Shown here: in pieces, positions 1 to 6,683 of the stretch
Position numbering within the stretch: position 1 is the stretch's first letter
Layout: each line of letters starts with the position of its first letter
DNA from: CAYMUB01 sp964393545
GTDB taxonomy: Bacteria > Patescibacteriota > Microgenomatia > Daviesbacterales > UBA10151
Direction: 5' to 3'
Length of the DNA stretch: 12,408 nucleotides
Assembly (NCBI GenBank): GCA_964393545.1
Contig: CAYMUB010000069.1
Span: 1 to 12,408, forward strand
Made by a program: the position numbers and the translations under genes
Notes under the pieces: model-generated
Database searches by the model: none
Seen by the model: only the letters and a program-made list of their open reading frames with translations
What the model was told of the DNA's origin: nothing

Positions 1-706
1 GCAAAATCTCACCAGCCTGGGGGGTAGCAATATTATCAAAACTAACACCTGGTTGCTGATAAAAAAGCAGTCCCAGGATATCGCTCCAGTGGTCAACATT
101 ATTAGTAGTACCCATGGCAGCCCCGGCAGTTTTAATATTGCCCAAAGAATCCTTAACAGTCATTTTGGCACTTGCCGTAATAAATTGATCCCAGGTTTGA
201 GGAACCGTCACATTGGCAGATCTTAAAATATCTTCGTTATAAAAAAGCGCCAGTCCATCAACCTCGACTGGAAAGGCATAAATCTTGCCGTTTTTTACAA
301 AGGAGTCTTTGGCAATTGGATAAAAAGTCTTGGAGAAGTCTGCCAAACTCATTAAATCAGCCGGTGCTTCGGCCAAGGCTTGGGTCTTTTGCATCATCGA
401 CAACCAGGAATTATGGATCATTAATATATCCGGTCCCTGTTTATTTAAAATTTGGGTTTGAACTCTGGTCCGGTAATTTATCGAAGATTGCTTAACATAG
501 TTTATAACAATATTTGGATTTTGCTTTGTGTATTGTTCGATTAAAGGTTTTATTAAACTATCTTCTTCCCAAAGCCCCCAGTAGGTTAAGGTGATGGGGC
601 CACTAGGTTTTGATCCACCAAATAAAGAAATGCTGGGACCAAATCTCCAAAAAACAAATCCCAGTACAATTGCTAAACTTAAAGCAATGATGATAATTTT
701 CTTCAC
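1..706 (-). CDS. ABC transporter extracellular solute-binding protein (sugar-type), 3' part beyond window
   Basis: Reading the minus strand from the GTG at 704-706 gives 235 uninterrupted codons that run off the window edge, so the C-terminal part is missing. The product begins MKKIIIIALSLAIVLGFVFW, a basic end followed by a hydrophobic signal/anchor helix. A short linker and the segment ITLTYWGLWEEDSLIKPLI follow, the typical first strand of family 1 (MalE/UgpB-like) solute-binding proteins. Later segments such as GPDILMIHNSW, KIYAFPVEVDGLALFYNED and VPQTWDQF are also family-typical, so the protein probably captures a sugar or other small solute outside the cell membrane for an ABC importer. 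No lipobox Cys is seen after the hydrophobic stretch, so it may stay anchored by the N-terminal helix. GTG is chosen because it lies just before the hydrophobic segment and 6 nt after a TATAAT. The permease genes would lie outside the window. Family is fairly sure; substrate is unknown. Confidence 0.9.
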   Translation of the reverse strand, partial: MKKIIIIALSLAIVLGFVFWRFGPSISLFGGSKPSGPITLTYWGLWEEDSLIKPLIEQYTKQNPNIVINYVKQSSINYRTRVQTQILNKQGPDILMIHNSWLSMMQKTQALAEAPADLMSLADFSKTFYPIAKDSFVKNGKIYAFPVEVDGLALFYNEDILRSANVTVPQTWDQFITASAKMTVKDSLGNIKTAGAAMGTTNNVDHWSDILGLLFYQQPGVSFDNIATPQAGEIL

Positions 707-712
707 TATTAA

Positions 713-718
713 ATTATA
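713..718 (-). promoter_or_regulatory. -10 box of the solute-binding protein gene
   Basis: A perfect TATAAT on the minus strand ends 6 nt before the GTG at 706. Transcription would start at or next to the first base of the start codon, giving a leaderless message. No Shine-Dalgarno sequence is visible. No convincing -35 hexamer is seen. Confidence 0.55.
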
Positions 719-729
719 CTCTAACTTAG

Positions 730-735
730 TAAAAT
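730..735 (+). promoter_or_regulatory. -10 box of the vanW-like gene
   Basis: TAAAAT lies 6 nt before the GTG at 742, the same spacing as the divergent TATAAT at 713-718. The two promoters share only 35 bp between start codons, so they may interfere with each other. The -35 region is poor. Confidence 0.45.
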
Positions 736-741
736 AGCAGC

Positions 742-2511
742 GTGATAAAAATAAAGAAACAAATAAAGAAAACTTTTAAAAAAATTGTCAGCTATCTAGT
801 GCCTACTATACTGTCTATTATTCTGCTGATACTTCTGGTGTTAACTTACCAGGTGGTTTTATCAGATAAATATTACCCGCTTACCTATGTTGGTGATACT
901 AATCTTTCTTTTCTAACCCAGGGCCAGGCAATCAGAAAGCTTCAAGCAAGTTTTAACAACAGAACCACCCGTCAGCTAAATTTTACCTATTCCCAGGGAG
1001 TATTTAATATCGATATTGCAACTGCTTCAGCAACTTTAGACTACTCAATTCTTGATTCAAGCTTAAATTATGCCAAACAAGGTTCTTTTTTTGACCGGTT
1101 ACAAAAACAGTTGCAAACCCTTTTCCTAACCTACCAATTGACCCCAAAAATCAATCTTAATTTAGAAAAACAGATCAGCACTATCCAAACTGCGATTGAG
1201 GTACCTTTTAGAAATGCTCAACTAACATTTGATGAAATCACTACTGTTGAAGGTACTCCGTCAGCCAGAATACAGGTTAAAGAAGGTACTAATGGTTTAA
1301 GTTTAGATAAAGAAGAATTAAATCAACAAGTTATTAATTTTATTCTGACTGGTAAATATCAATCCAATTTGCCCTTAAAATCTATTCCTCCAAAAGTCAC
1401 CACAGAACATGCACTTAAATCTAAAGAGATCCTGGAAAAAAATATTAAATCCCCAATAAAACTTGATTTTGAAAATTTTAGTTGGACTCTTGATACTAAA
1501 CAACTGTTGACTTTACTGGATTTAACAAATGGAGAGGGGTTATTGGATAAAGAAAAAACCCAATTTTATCTAGGGAAAATTGCTTCTGAAATTAATCAGG
1601 AAGTGCAGGAAGGTTTATTTGAAATTAATCCTAATACCAAAAGGGTGGCAGCTTTTAAACCTTCTGTTGAAGGTAGAAAATTAGATTTAGATAAAACCTA
1701 TCAGTTGTTTGCTGATGCCCTGGTTAGCAATGAGATAAAAACTATTAATCTACCTGTTGATATCGTTAAACCAAAAATTCAAACCTCAGATGTTAATTCT
1801 TTAGGAATTAAGGAACTAATAGGTAAAGGTGTTTCTAATTTTGCTGGCTCTATCCCTAATAGGATCTACAATGTTAATTTAACTGCTTCGAAGATAAATG
1901 GAGTTTTAGTTCCTCCTGGGCAAATTTTCTCTTTCAACCAAACAGTTGGGGACATTTCTGCAGCTACTGGTTTTAAACAAGCCTATGTTATTAAAGAGGG
2001 CAGGACTGTCTTAGATGATGGGGGCGGGGTTTGTCAGGATTCAACTACTCTTTTTAGGGCTGTTTTAAATGCCGGCTTGCCTGTTATAAAAAGAACAGCT
2101 CATGCTTACAGAGTAGGTTATTATGAACAAGGATTTCCACCTGGTTTAGATGCTACAGTTTTTTACCCTTCAGTTGATTTCCAATTTAAAAATGATACTT
2201 CTACTCATATTTTGATTCAGGCTTATACTTCAGGATTAACTTTATATGTTGATTTGTATGGCACATCTGATGGCAGAACAGTTTCTCAAACAACTCCTGT
2301 GGTGACAAATATCACTCCAGCACCTCCAGAATTAAGACAAGATGATCCTAGTTTACCTAAGGGTACTGTTAAACAGGTGGACTTTGCTGCCAGAGGAGCC
2401 AAAGTTACTTTTAAAAGAATTGTTACCAGAGCAGGAGAAACCTTAGCATCAGAGAATTGGATCTCTAACTACAAACCCTGGCAGGCTGTATACTTAGTAG
2501 GGACACAATAA
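742..2511 (+). CDS. VanW family protein with peptidoglycan-binding-4-like repeats, membrane anchored
   Basis: The 589-aa product starts at GTG with a very lysine-rich end, then one membrane helix (about residues 15-40), so most of it faces outward. Residues about 45-345 look like two peptidoglycan-binding-4-like domains, as usually found in front of VanW domains. Residues about 360-510 form the VanW domain, with IPNRIYNVNLTASKINGVLV, a GQIFSFNQTVG segment, the hallmark GGGVCQDSTTLFRAVLNAG around 427-445, and an H-A-Y-R motif. The C-terminal 60 residues resemble a G5-like strand region. VanW proteins are envelope proteins of unclear biochemistry, named from some vancomycin-resistance clusters; this copy is not evidence of resistance. 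The final codons, from TGG CAG GCT to TAA, recur in degenerate form at 3731-3772. Family call is firm; exact function is not known. Confidence 0.92.
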   Translation: MIKIKKQIKKTFKKIVSYLVPTILSIILLILLVLTYQVVLSDKYYPLTYVGDTNLSFLTQGQAIRKLQASFNNRTTRQLNFTYSQGVFNIDIATASATLDYSILDSSLNYAKQGSFFDRLQKQLQTLFLTYQLTPKINLNLEKQISTIQTAIEVPFRNAQLTFDEITTVEGTPSARIQVKEGTNGLSLDKEELNQQVINFILTGKYQSNLPLKSIPPKVTTEHALKSKEILEKNIKSPIKLDFENFSWTLDTKQLLTLLDLTNGEGLLDKEKTQFYLGKIASEINQEVQEGLFEINPNTKRVAAFKPSVEGRKLDLDKTYQLFADALVSNEIKTINLPVDIVKPKIQTSDVNSLGIKELIGKGVSNFAGSIPNRIYNVNLTASKINGVLVPPGQIFSFNQTVGDISAATGFKQAYVIKEGRTVLDDGGGVCQDSTTLFRAVLNAGLPVIKRTAHAYRVGYYEQGFPPGLDATVFYPSVDFQFKNDTSTHILIQAYTSGLTLYVDLYGTSDGRTVSQTTPVVTNITPAPPELRQDDPSLPKGTVKQVDFAARGAKVTFKRIVTRAGETLASENWISNYKPWQAVYLVGTQ

Positions 2512-2513
2512 GC

Positions 2514-2771
2514 CTATTTCATAAGTTGGTTCTGAAGTTTTATGATCTTTTGTAAACGGTAAAAGTTGCCTACTCCCATAAATATTGTATACCCCACTCC
2601 TACTGATAAAAGTAATACGTTTACTAAATCCTTAAAACCATTTTGGAAGTATAAATTTGAAAACATGAACCCCAAGATGCAAACTAAAATAGTGGCGCAA
2701 GCTTCTGTGGCGTAGATGATTTTATCTTTTCTCAATTGATCAATCTCAAACTTTAAATTCTCTTTATTCAT
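2514..2771 (-). CDS. Small two-helix membrane protein, function unknown
   Basis: The 85-aa product has a charged N-terminal helix (MNKENLKFEIDQLRKDK), two hydrophobic segments (about residues 20-42 and 48-70) and a basic C-terminal tail, so it should sit in the membrane as a hairpin. I do not recognise a family. It reads toward vanW and its stop lies 2 bp past the vanW stop, so no room is left for a terminator between the two convergent genes. ATG at 2769-2771 is supported by a TATCAT hexamer 6 nt upstream, a spacing seen repeatedly in this window. It belongs to the block between the vanW 3' end and its degenerate copy. It appears to be a real gene because of its sensible topology and promoter placement, but there is no functional evidence. 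Confidence 0.65.
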   Translation of the reverse strand: MNKENLKFEIDQLRKDKIIYATEACATILVCILGFMFSNLYFQNGFKDLVNVLLLSVGVGYTIFMGVGNFYRLQKIIKLQNQLMK

Positions 2772-2777
2772 AGATTT

Positions 2778-2783
2778 ATGATA
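2778..2783 (-). promoter_or_regulatory. -10-like box of the two-helix membrane protein gene
   Basis: TATCAT on the minus strand ends 6 nt before the ATG at 2771. This again predicts a leaderless transcript. No clear -35 hexamer is seen. Confidence 0.35.
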
Positions 2784-2873
2784 ACAAGTATTATTTTAGC
2801 ACTTTATTATCTGGATTTTATTTCCACCTTTTGCAGATCAATTTTGATTATGAATTTATCAAAAAATCGTAAC

Positions 2874-2985
2874 TATTCAGTATTTCCCAGTAAACTGTCA
2901 TCTTGAGCGTAGCGAAAAATCTCTAGATTAATCTTGAGATTCCTCACTACCTTCGGAATGACAACCCACAGGGAAGAACTGAATA
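2874..2985. repeat. 112-bp imperfect palindrome (MITE/REP-like)
   Basis: Two arms of about 55 bp are inverted copies. Outer arms read TATTCAG...TTCCC and GGGAA...CTGAATA, and inner arms read GTCATCTTGAGCGTAGCG and its diverged counterpart ending in TTCGGAATGAC. By eye roughly 40 of 55 positions pair. The inner GTCAT(C/T)(C/T)TGAGCG(A/T)AGCGA-type core resembles a family of short palindromic repeats that I recall from many bacterial and metagenomic genomes. It lies between the 85-aa gene and the nucleotidyltransferase gene. As RNA it would form a long hairpin and could end transcription from the nucleotidyltransferase side. No coding capacity is seen. Confidence 0.7.
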
Positions 2986-3032
2986 CATCCATGGGTTGGA
3001 GATAAATCTTTAGTTGATCATGGAGTACAGCT

Positions 3033-3575
3033 TCAAATCATTTCTTCTAAAAGTTTTGAAGTTTTTTGCTTTTTGGCCCAGCTTTTTAAATACTTAAAAT
3101 CTAGCTCATTTTTTTTAATACTCATGATTGATTGGATATCTTCTAAATGCCTGGTTGATTTAGATTCCTCAAACCAAAGTAGTTTAGTTAAAATTAAATC
3201 TTCTGGTGAAATAAAATATACTTTTTGTTCTAATATTTTCCTAATTTTTCTTCTTTTTAATCTAAATTTATCAAATTCATCATCTTTTAAAACCCAAAAA
3301 TCTACCTTAATACCTGCTTGTTGGTCAATAAAATTGAATTCACTTTTATATTCTAATGCCTCATTCACTGCATCTTCATCTATATACCCCATCTTTATTA
3401 AAACCTTAACCAACTCCTTAACCTTTTCTCTTTTTAATTCGATCACTACATCAATATCAGCTGTGAAACGTGGCCTACCCCAAACATAAATGGCCATTCC
3501 TCCTGTGACAAGATATGGAATTTTAAGCGAGTTTAAAATTTTAACTATTTTTACCAGCAAGTTTTGTGGATCCAT
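3033..3575 (-). CDS. Nucleotidyltransferase of the AbiEii/MNT type, probable toxin or modifier of a two-gene module
   Basis: The 180-aa product has the polymerase-beta-like nucleotidyltransferase signature. G25-G26 lies in LVTGGMAIYVWG, D40-x-D42 in RFTADIDVVI, and a third acidic residue, D92, in KVDFW; these would bind the metal ions and NTP. The later segment FISPEDLILTKLLWFEESKSTRHLEDI is typical of small AbiEii-like proteins encoded next to a short partner. Family members transfer nucleotides to RNA or protein targets and often act as toxins. The target here is unknown. The start at 3575 lies inside the 3' end of the 59-aa partner gene (35-bp overlap), which fits translational coupling. 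All three catalytic Asp are present, so it should be active. It could also be a housekeeping nucleotidyltransferase, but the context favours a toxin-antitoxin-like module. Confidence 0.82.
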   Translation of the reverse strand: MDPQNLLVKIVKILNSLKIPYLVTGGMAIYVWGRPRFTADIDVVIELKREKVKELVKVLIKMGYIDEDAVNEALEYKSEFNFIDQQAGIKVDFWVLKDDEFDKFRLKRRKIRKILEQKVYFISPEDLILTKLLWFEESKSTRHLEDIQSIMSIKKNELDFKYLKSWAKKQKTSKLLEEMI

Positions 3576-3720
3576 TCACTCTAAAATCTATTTTCTCACC
3601 ATTCAAAGCTTTAGCTAATCTCCACATATCTGAACCTAACTTAACTTTTCTATTAGCAGACATCTTTCTAAAAATGTCGTCCTGGATTTGTTGAGCTGTT
3701 TTTTTCGCTGTTTTTTTCAT
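3541..3720 (-). CDS. Small partner protein of the nucleotidyltransferase (putative antitoxin-like)
   Basis: The minus strand encodes a 59-aa protein from ATG at 3718-3720 to TAA at 3541-3543. It begins MKKTAKKTAQQIQDDIFRKM and continues MSANRKVKLGSDMWRLAKAL, a short amphipathic, basic protein. Small proteins with an 'S.NRK..LG...W.LAK.L' stretch are commonly encoded just before nucleotidyltransferases of this type (from memory). Its 3' end overlaps the nucleotidyltransferase start by 35 bp in another frame. A perfect TATAAT lies 6 nt upstream of the ATG, so it heads the operon. The promoter lies at the edge of the degenerate vanW 3'-end copy (3731-3772). Its role as neutralising partner is inferred from context only. 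Confidence 0.7.
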   Translation of the reverse strand: MKKTAKKTAQQIQDDIFRKMSANRKVKLGSDMWRLAKALNGEKIDFRVNGSTKLAGKNS

Positions 3721-3726
3721 GGCTTA

Positions 3727-3732
3727 ATTATA
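3727..3732 (-). promoter_or_regulatory. -10 box of the 59-aa gene / nucleotidyltransferase operon
   Basis: A perfect TATAAT on the minus strand lies 6 nt before the ATG at 3720, predicting a leaderless mRNA. Its upstream half would lie within the vanW 3'-end copy, so the boundary repeat probably supplies the -35 region. No good -35 consensus is seen there. Confidence 0.5.
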
Positions 3733-3772
3733 CACCCTGGTAAACTGTATACTTAAGTCAGGAACACAATAA
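3731..3772 (+). repeat. Degenerate second copy of the vanW-gene 3' end
   Basis: The sequence matches 2470-2511, the last codons and TAA stop of the vanW-like gene, in the same orientation. Shared blocks are ACCCTGG, CTGTATACTTA (11 bp exact), and ACACAATAA ending in the stop, with small gaps and several substitutions between. The copy has an in-frame TAA directly after TGG and a 1-bp shift, so it is not coding. It closes the block of minus-strand genes inserted behind vanW. This is the same architecture as the ahcY tail copies further right. Confidence 0.75.
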
Positions 3773-3784
3773 TAGGACATTATT

Positions 3785-4051
3785 ATGAATAAAGAATGCT
3801 GGCAGTTAGAAAATCTCTTGGAACCTACTCCATGCTTTAAACAAGCTGGAAATACTCCTTGTGATACACCGGGTTGTTCTGTTATTGACCGGATTAAAGA
3901 ATTAAGAGAAAAAGGGGTGAAGATTGACGCCTGGTGGCTTAACATCTTACCCCATTCAGCATGTAGATTAAGCTCAGTCTGTCCTAATAATCAAGAATTC
4001 CTTCAAAGAACAAGTCAATCTAATACCGAAATTTCCGGTAAATTTAAGTAA
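3785..4051 (+). CDS. Small Cys-rich protein, function unknown
   Basis: The 88-aa product has six cysteines (residues 5, 17, 26, 31, 60, 66). They are spaced CFKQAGNTPCDTPGC and C-x5-C, which could bind a metal or an Fe-S cluster, or form disulfides. The middle holds a charged helix (VIDRIKELREKGVKIDAWWLN). There is no signal peptide or membrane helix. I do not recognise a family. AGGA lies 9 nt before the ATG and may act as a ribosome site, the only SD-like sequence near a start in this window. It runs in the same direction as the kinase gene, 36 bp upstream of it, and could be cotranscribed with it. The open frame on the opposite strand over part of this region looks less protein-like. The gene is probably real, but no function can be given. 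Confidence 0.55.
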   Translation: MNKECWQLENLLEPTPCFKQAGNTPCDTPGCSVIDRIKELREKGVKIDAWWLNILPHSACRLSSVCPNNQEFLQRTSQSNTEISGKFK

Positions 4052-4067
4052 AGATATTCTAGAAACA

Positions 4068-4078
4068 TATGATAGAAT
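4068..4078 (+). promoter_or_regulatory. Possible promoter of the kinase-ahcY operon
   Basis: TATGATAGAAT contains two overlapping -10-like hexamers (TATGAT 4068-4073 and TAGAAT 4073-4078), ending 14 and 9 nt before the ATG at 4088. The second overlaps the 18-bp palindrome at 4076-4093. The same 12-mer TATGATAGAATC recurs at 10415-10426. Confidence 0.35.
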
Positions 4079-4093
4079 CATCCATGGATGATT
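4076..4093. promoter_or_regulatory. 18-bp perfect palindrome over the kinase start codon
   Basis: AATCATCCATGGATGATT is its own reverse complement and covers the ATG at 4088. It could be a repressor operator at the transcription start, or, as RNA, a stem that hides the start codon. It directly overlaps the putative -10 box. Confidence 0.45.
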
Positions 4094-5026
4094 ACTGTAA
4101 CTGGATCTTTGGCTTTTGATTATATTATGGATTTTAACGGCATTTTTGCAGATCATATTATGCCTGATAAAATTCATAAACTAAACTTGTCTTTCTATCT
4201 TGAAACTTTAAACAAACAAAGAGGCGGCAATGCTGGAAATATCTCATATACTTTATCATTGTTAAAACAACCTGTATCCATCTTAAGTGCAGCTGGCAAA
4301 GATTTTGCAGAATACGCCAAGTTTCTAAAAGATGCTGGAGTGATTACTTCTTATATTAAGATAATAGAAAATGAACCAACAGCTTCTGCTTTTATGATGA
4401 CTGATAAAAATGACAATCAGATCTCTGGGTTTTATCCTGGTGCTATTAAACAAACAAATACTTTGTCTGTTAAATCTCTAAATCCTAAACCTGATTTGAT
4501 GGTTATTTCTCCAGATAATCCTGATTCTATGATTATTTTTTGCCATGAATGTCAGCAGCTTAATATTCCCTATTTGTTTGATCCGGGCATGCAACTACCT
4601 ACTCTTTCAGATGAACAACTAATTCAAGGTATTAAAGGAGCTGAAATTTTAATTGGTAATGATTATGAAATGGCATTACTGTGTGATAAGTTACAAGTTA
4701 CAAGTGACAAGTTACTGGAAAATGCAGAAATTTTAATTACAACTTTTGGGAATAAGGGTTCAGTTATTAAAACTAAAAATCAAAGTATTGAAATTAAAGC
4801 TGCTAAAATAGAAAAAATAATTGATCCAACAGGTGCTGGAGATGCATATAGAGCAGGATTTTTGGCAGGATATATGAAAAAAATGGACCTAAAAATTTGT
4901 GGGCAAATGGGTTCTGTTGCTGCTATGTTTGCCATAGAAAAATATGGTACAAGTAATCACACATTTACAGTTGCCGAATTTTGTCAGAGATACAAGCAGA
5001 ATTTTGGTGATGAACTAAAATTATGA
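4088..5026 (+). CDS. PfkB-family carbohydrate/nucleoside kinase, probable adenosine kinase
   Basis: The 312-aa product is a full-length ribokinase-family (PfkB) kinase. It has the N-terminal strand ITVTGSLAFDYI, the first signature with GGNAGN (residues 46-51), the metal-binding N-x-x-E motif (N191-E194), and the second signature DPTGAGD (246-252) with the anion hole and catalytic base D252. It probably phosphorylates adenosine to AMP with ATP in the cytoplasm. This substrate is inferred from the 4-bp ATGA overlap with ahcY, whose reaction releases adenosine; the fold alone does not tell adenosine from sugars or other nucleosides. The start at 4088 gives the usual strand at residue 2. A four-copy 7-bp tandem repeat (4688-4715) lies within codons for residues 200-209 and is in frame at present. 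Family is certain; substrate is likely. Confidence 0.88.
   Translation: MITVTGSLAFDYIMDFNGIFADHIMPDKIHKLNLSFYLETLNKQRGGNAGNISYTLSLLKQPVSILSAAGKDFAEYAKFLKDAGVITSYIKIIENEPTASAFMMTDKNDNQISGFYPGAIKQTNTLSVKSLNPKPDLMVISPDNPDSMIIFCHECQQLNIPYLFDPGMQLPTLSDEQLIQGIKGAEILIGNDYEMALLCDKLQVTSDKLLENAEILITTFGNKGSVIKTKNQSIEIKAAKIEKIIDPTGAGDAYRAGFLAGYMKKMDLKICGQMGSVAAMFAIEKYGTSNHTFTVAEFCQRYKQNFGDELKL
4688..4715 (+). repeat. Heptanucleotide tandem repeat (4 units) inside the kinase gene
   Basis: AAGTTAC is repeated four times back to back, with one substitution (AAGTGAC in unit 3). It encodes the surface-like stretch DKLQVTSDKL in the kinase. Because the unit is 7 bp, gain or loss of one unit shifts the reading frame. 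The current four units leave the gene intact. Confidence 0.85.
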
Positions 5027-6279
5027 AATCAGATATAAAAGATAAAAATTTAGCACCTAAAGGCAAACTTAGAATTGAATGGGCTGGATCTCAGATGAAA
5101 GTATTGGAGCTTATCAAGCAAAGATTTGCTAAAGAAAAACCGCTTAAAGGAATTACTCTGGGGGCCTGTCTGCATGTTACAGCTGAAACTGCAAATTTAA
5201 TGATTGCTCTCAAAGAAGGAGGAGCAAATTTAGCTTTGTGTGCTTCCAATCCTTTATCTACTCAAGATGATGTAGCTGCATCCTTGGTTCAAGATTACGG
5301 GATTCCTACCTTTGCCATCAAAGGTGAAGATAAAGGCACTTATTATAAACACTTAAATACTGTAATGGATTTTAAACCTCAAATTACCATGGATGATGGA
5401 GCAGATTTAGTTACTTTACTTCATACAGAAAGAAAATCTCAACTGAAAGATGTAATTGGTTCAGCTGAAGAAACCACAACAGGTGTCATAAGACTAAGAG
5501 CAATGCTGGAAGATGGAACTTTAAAAATCCCGGTGATGGCAGTAAATGATAGTTTAACAAAACATTTATTTGATAATAGATATGGTACTGGTCAGTCAAC
5601 AATTGATGGAATAATCCGAGCCACAAATGTACTTTTGGCTGGTAAAAAGTTTGTGGTAGTTGGGTATGGCTGGTGTGGCAGAGGTTTGGCCCAAAGAGCC
5701 AGAGGTATGGGATCTTTAGTCATAGTTACAGAGGTTGACCCATTAAAAGCATTGGAAGCTTCTATGGATGGATTTGATGTGATGCCTATAAATGAGGCTA
5801 TAAAGATAGCTGATATTATCTGTACAGCCACAGGTAATAAAACGGTTTTATCAGTTGAGCATTTTAAAAAAATGAAGGAAGGTATAATTGTAGCTAACAC
5901 CGGACATTTTAATGTGGAATTTGATTATGAAGGTTTAGTTAAAATTGCTAAAAGTAAAAGACAGCTTAGAGATAATTTAGAAGAGGTTACTCTGTCAGAA
6001 GGTAAAAAAGTATTTGTTCTGGGAGAAGGTAGACTTATAAATCTAGCTTCAGCAGAAGGTCATCCACCTGATGTAATGGATATGTCTTTTGCCAATCAAG
6101 CCTTGGCAGCAGAATTTTTAGTCCAAAACAAAGGTAAATTAAAAGTAGGTGTTTATACTGTTCCAGCAGAGCTGGATAACATGATTGCACAACTTAAACT
6201 AGAATCATTGGGTATTAAAATTGATCAATTAACAGAAGAACAAAAAAAATACTTATCCTCCTGGAACGAAGGAACTTAA
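5023..6279 (+). CDS. ahcY: S-adenosylhomocysteine hydrolase (adenosylhomocysteinase)
   Basis: The 418-aa product splits S-adenosylhomocysteine into homocysteine and adenosine in the cytoplasm, relieving product inhibition of methyltransferases. Visible signatures are GACLHVTAETANL (48-60, substrate-binding His/Thr), SNPLSTQDDVAA, the EETTTG loop (149-154), VNDSLTKHLFDNRYGTG with the catalytic Lys/Asp, the NAD-binding VVVGYGWCGRGLA (211-223), NTGHFN, and HPPDVMDMSFANQ. The end QKKYLSSWNEGT is the short form known from archaea and Thermotoga-like enzymes; it lacks the C-terminal K..Y tail of the longer bacterial/eukaryotic type. The ATGA overlap with the upstream kinase implies a translationally coupled operon. 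The last 60 bp recur four times downstream in partial, diverged copies, each followed by foreign-looking cargo. Confidence 0.97.
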   Translation: MKSDIKDKNLAPKGKLRIEWAGSQMKVLELIKQRFAKEKPLKGITLGACLHVTAETANLMIALKEGGANLALCASNPLSTQDDVAASLVQDYGIPTFAIKGEDKGTYYKHLNTVMDFKPQITMDDGADLVTLLHTERKSQLKDVIGSAEETTTGVIRLRAMLEDGTLKIPVMAVNDSLTKHLFDNRYGTGQSTIDGIIRATNVLLAGKKFVVVGYGWCGRGLAQRARGMGSLVIVTEVDPLKALEASMDGFDVMPINEAIKIADIICTATGNKTVLSVEHFKKMKEGIIVANTGHFNVEFDYEGLVKIAKSKRQLRDNLEEVTLSEGKKVFVLGEGRLINLASAEGHPPDVMDMSFANQALAAEFLVQNKGKLKVGVYTVPAELDNMIAQLKLESLGIKIDQLTEEQKKYLSSWNEGT

Positions 6280-6280
6280 G
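6220..6280 (+). repeat. ahcY 3' end, reference copy (A) of the boundary repeat
   Basis: This is the functional ahcY tail (IDQLTEEQKKYLSSWNEGT and stop). Fragments of it recur in the same orientation at 7003-7060, 7802-7832, 10359-10385 and 11532-11550. Beyond the stop, the bases TTAAG..TC.TTAAA....GTACA also loosely match the sequence after copy B and the copy at 12239. Confidence 0.85.
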
Positions 6281-6293
6281 GCTTCTTAAAAGA

Positions 6294-6683
6294 TTAGTAC
6301 AATTTCAAGTTAGCAATTCTCGAAAAGTGTTTTTGATTAAAAGTTATCAGTGTTAGATCGTAGACCAAACATGTTGCTGCAATTAGCAGATCTAAATCTT
6401 CTATTAAAGTCCCTTTTCTTTTTAAATCAGCACGAATCTCTCCAAACTTTTTGGCAATACCTTCATCAACCCCATATATACCGGAAAGTGAAGTAAAAAA
6501 CTTTGTGACTTCTTTCACTATTTCCTTAGGATTATTAACTCTATATACTCCTTCATAAATTTCTGACATACAAATATAACTTGAGGAAAACTCTTCTTCC
6601 AGATTATCTAATAATTGGACTGCTGTTTCTTTACCTCTTAAATAATCAATAATTACTGAGGTATCAAGAAGATAAGAGATCAT
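6294..6683 (-). CDS. PIN-domain ribonuclease toxin, VapC-like (pair 1)
   Basis: The 129-aa product is a complete PIN domain. It has D7 in YLLDTSVIIDYL, E41 in CMSEIYEG, and D96/D98 in IEDLDLLIAAT, which together bind Mg2+/Mn2+ for RNA cleavage. The end LITFNQKHFSRI is a common VapC variant. Such toxins cut tRNA, rRNA or mRNA when freed from their antitoxin. Its ATG overlaps the stop of the upstream Phd-like antitoxin gene by 4 bp, the normal antitoxin-first order. The stop lies only 14 bp beyond the ahcY stop, with the two genes convergent and no terminator between. All acidic residues are present, so it is likely active. Confidence 0.9.
   Translation of the reverse strand: MISYLLDTSVIIDYLRGKETAVQLLDNLEEEFSSSYICMSEIYEGVYRVNNPKEIVKEVTKFFTSLSGIYGVDEGIAKKFGEIRADLKRKGTLIEDLDLLIAATCLVYDLTLITFNQKHFSRIANLKLY

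Noticed and set aside
742..2511. Vancomycin resistance determinant
   Set aside because: VanW-domain proteins are common envelope proteins; no vanHAX-type ligase or regulatory genes are near.
2884..2908. Another copy of the vanW 3' end (CCCAGTAAACTGTCATCTTGAG against the copy at 3734)
   Set aside because: The matching part overlaps the palindrome's own core, which explains it without a third tail copy; similarity is short and gapped.
3073..3489. Plus-strand open frame of 138 codons
   Set aside because: Antisense to the nucleotidyltransferase, Ser/Leu/Ile-rich as expected of a shadow frame, while the minus strand has full catalytic motifs.
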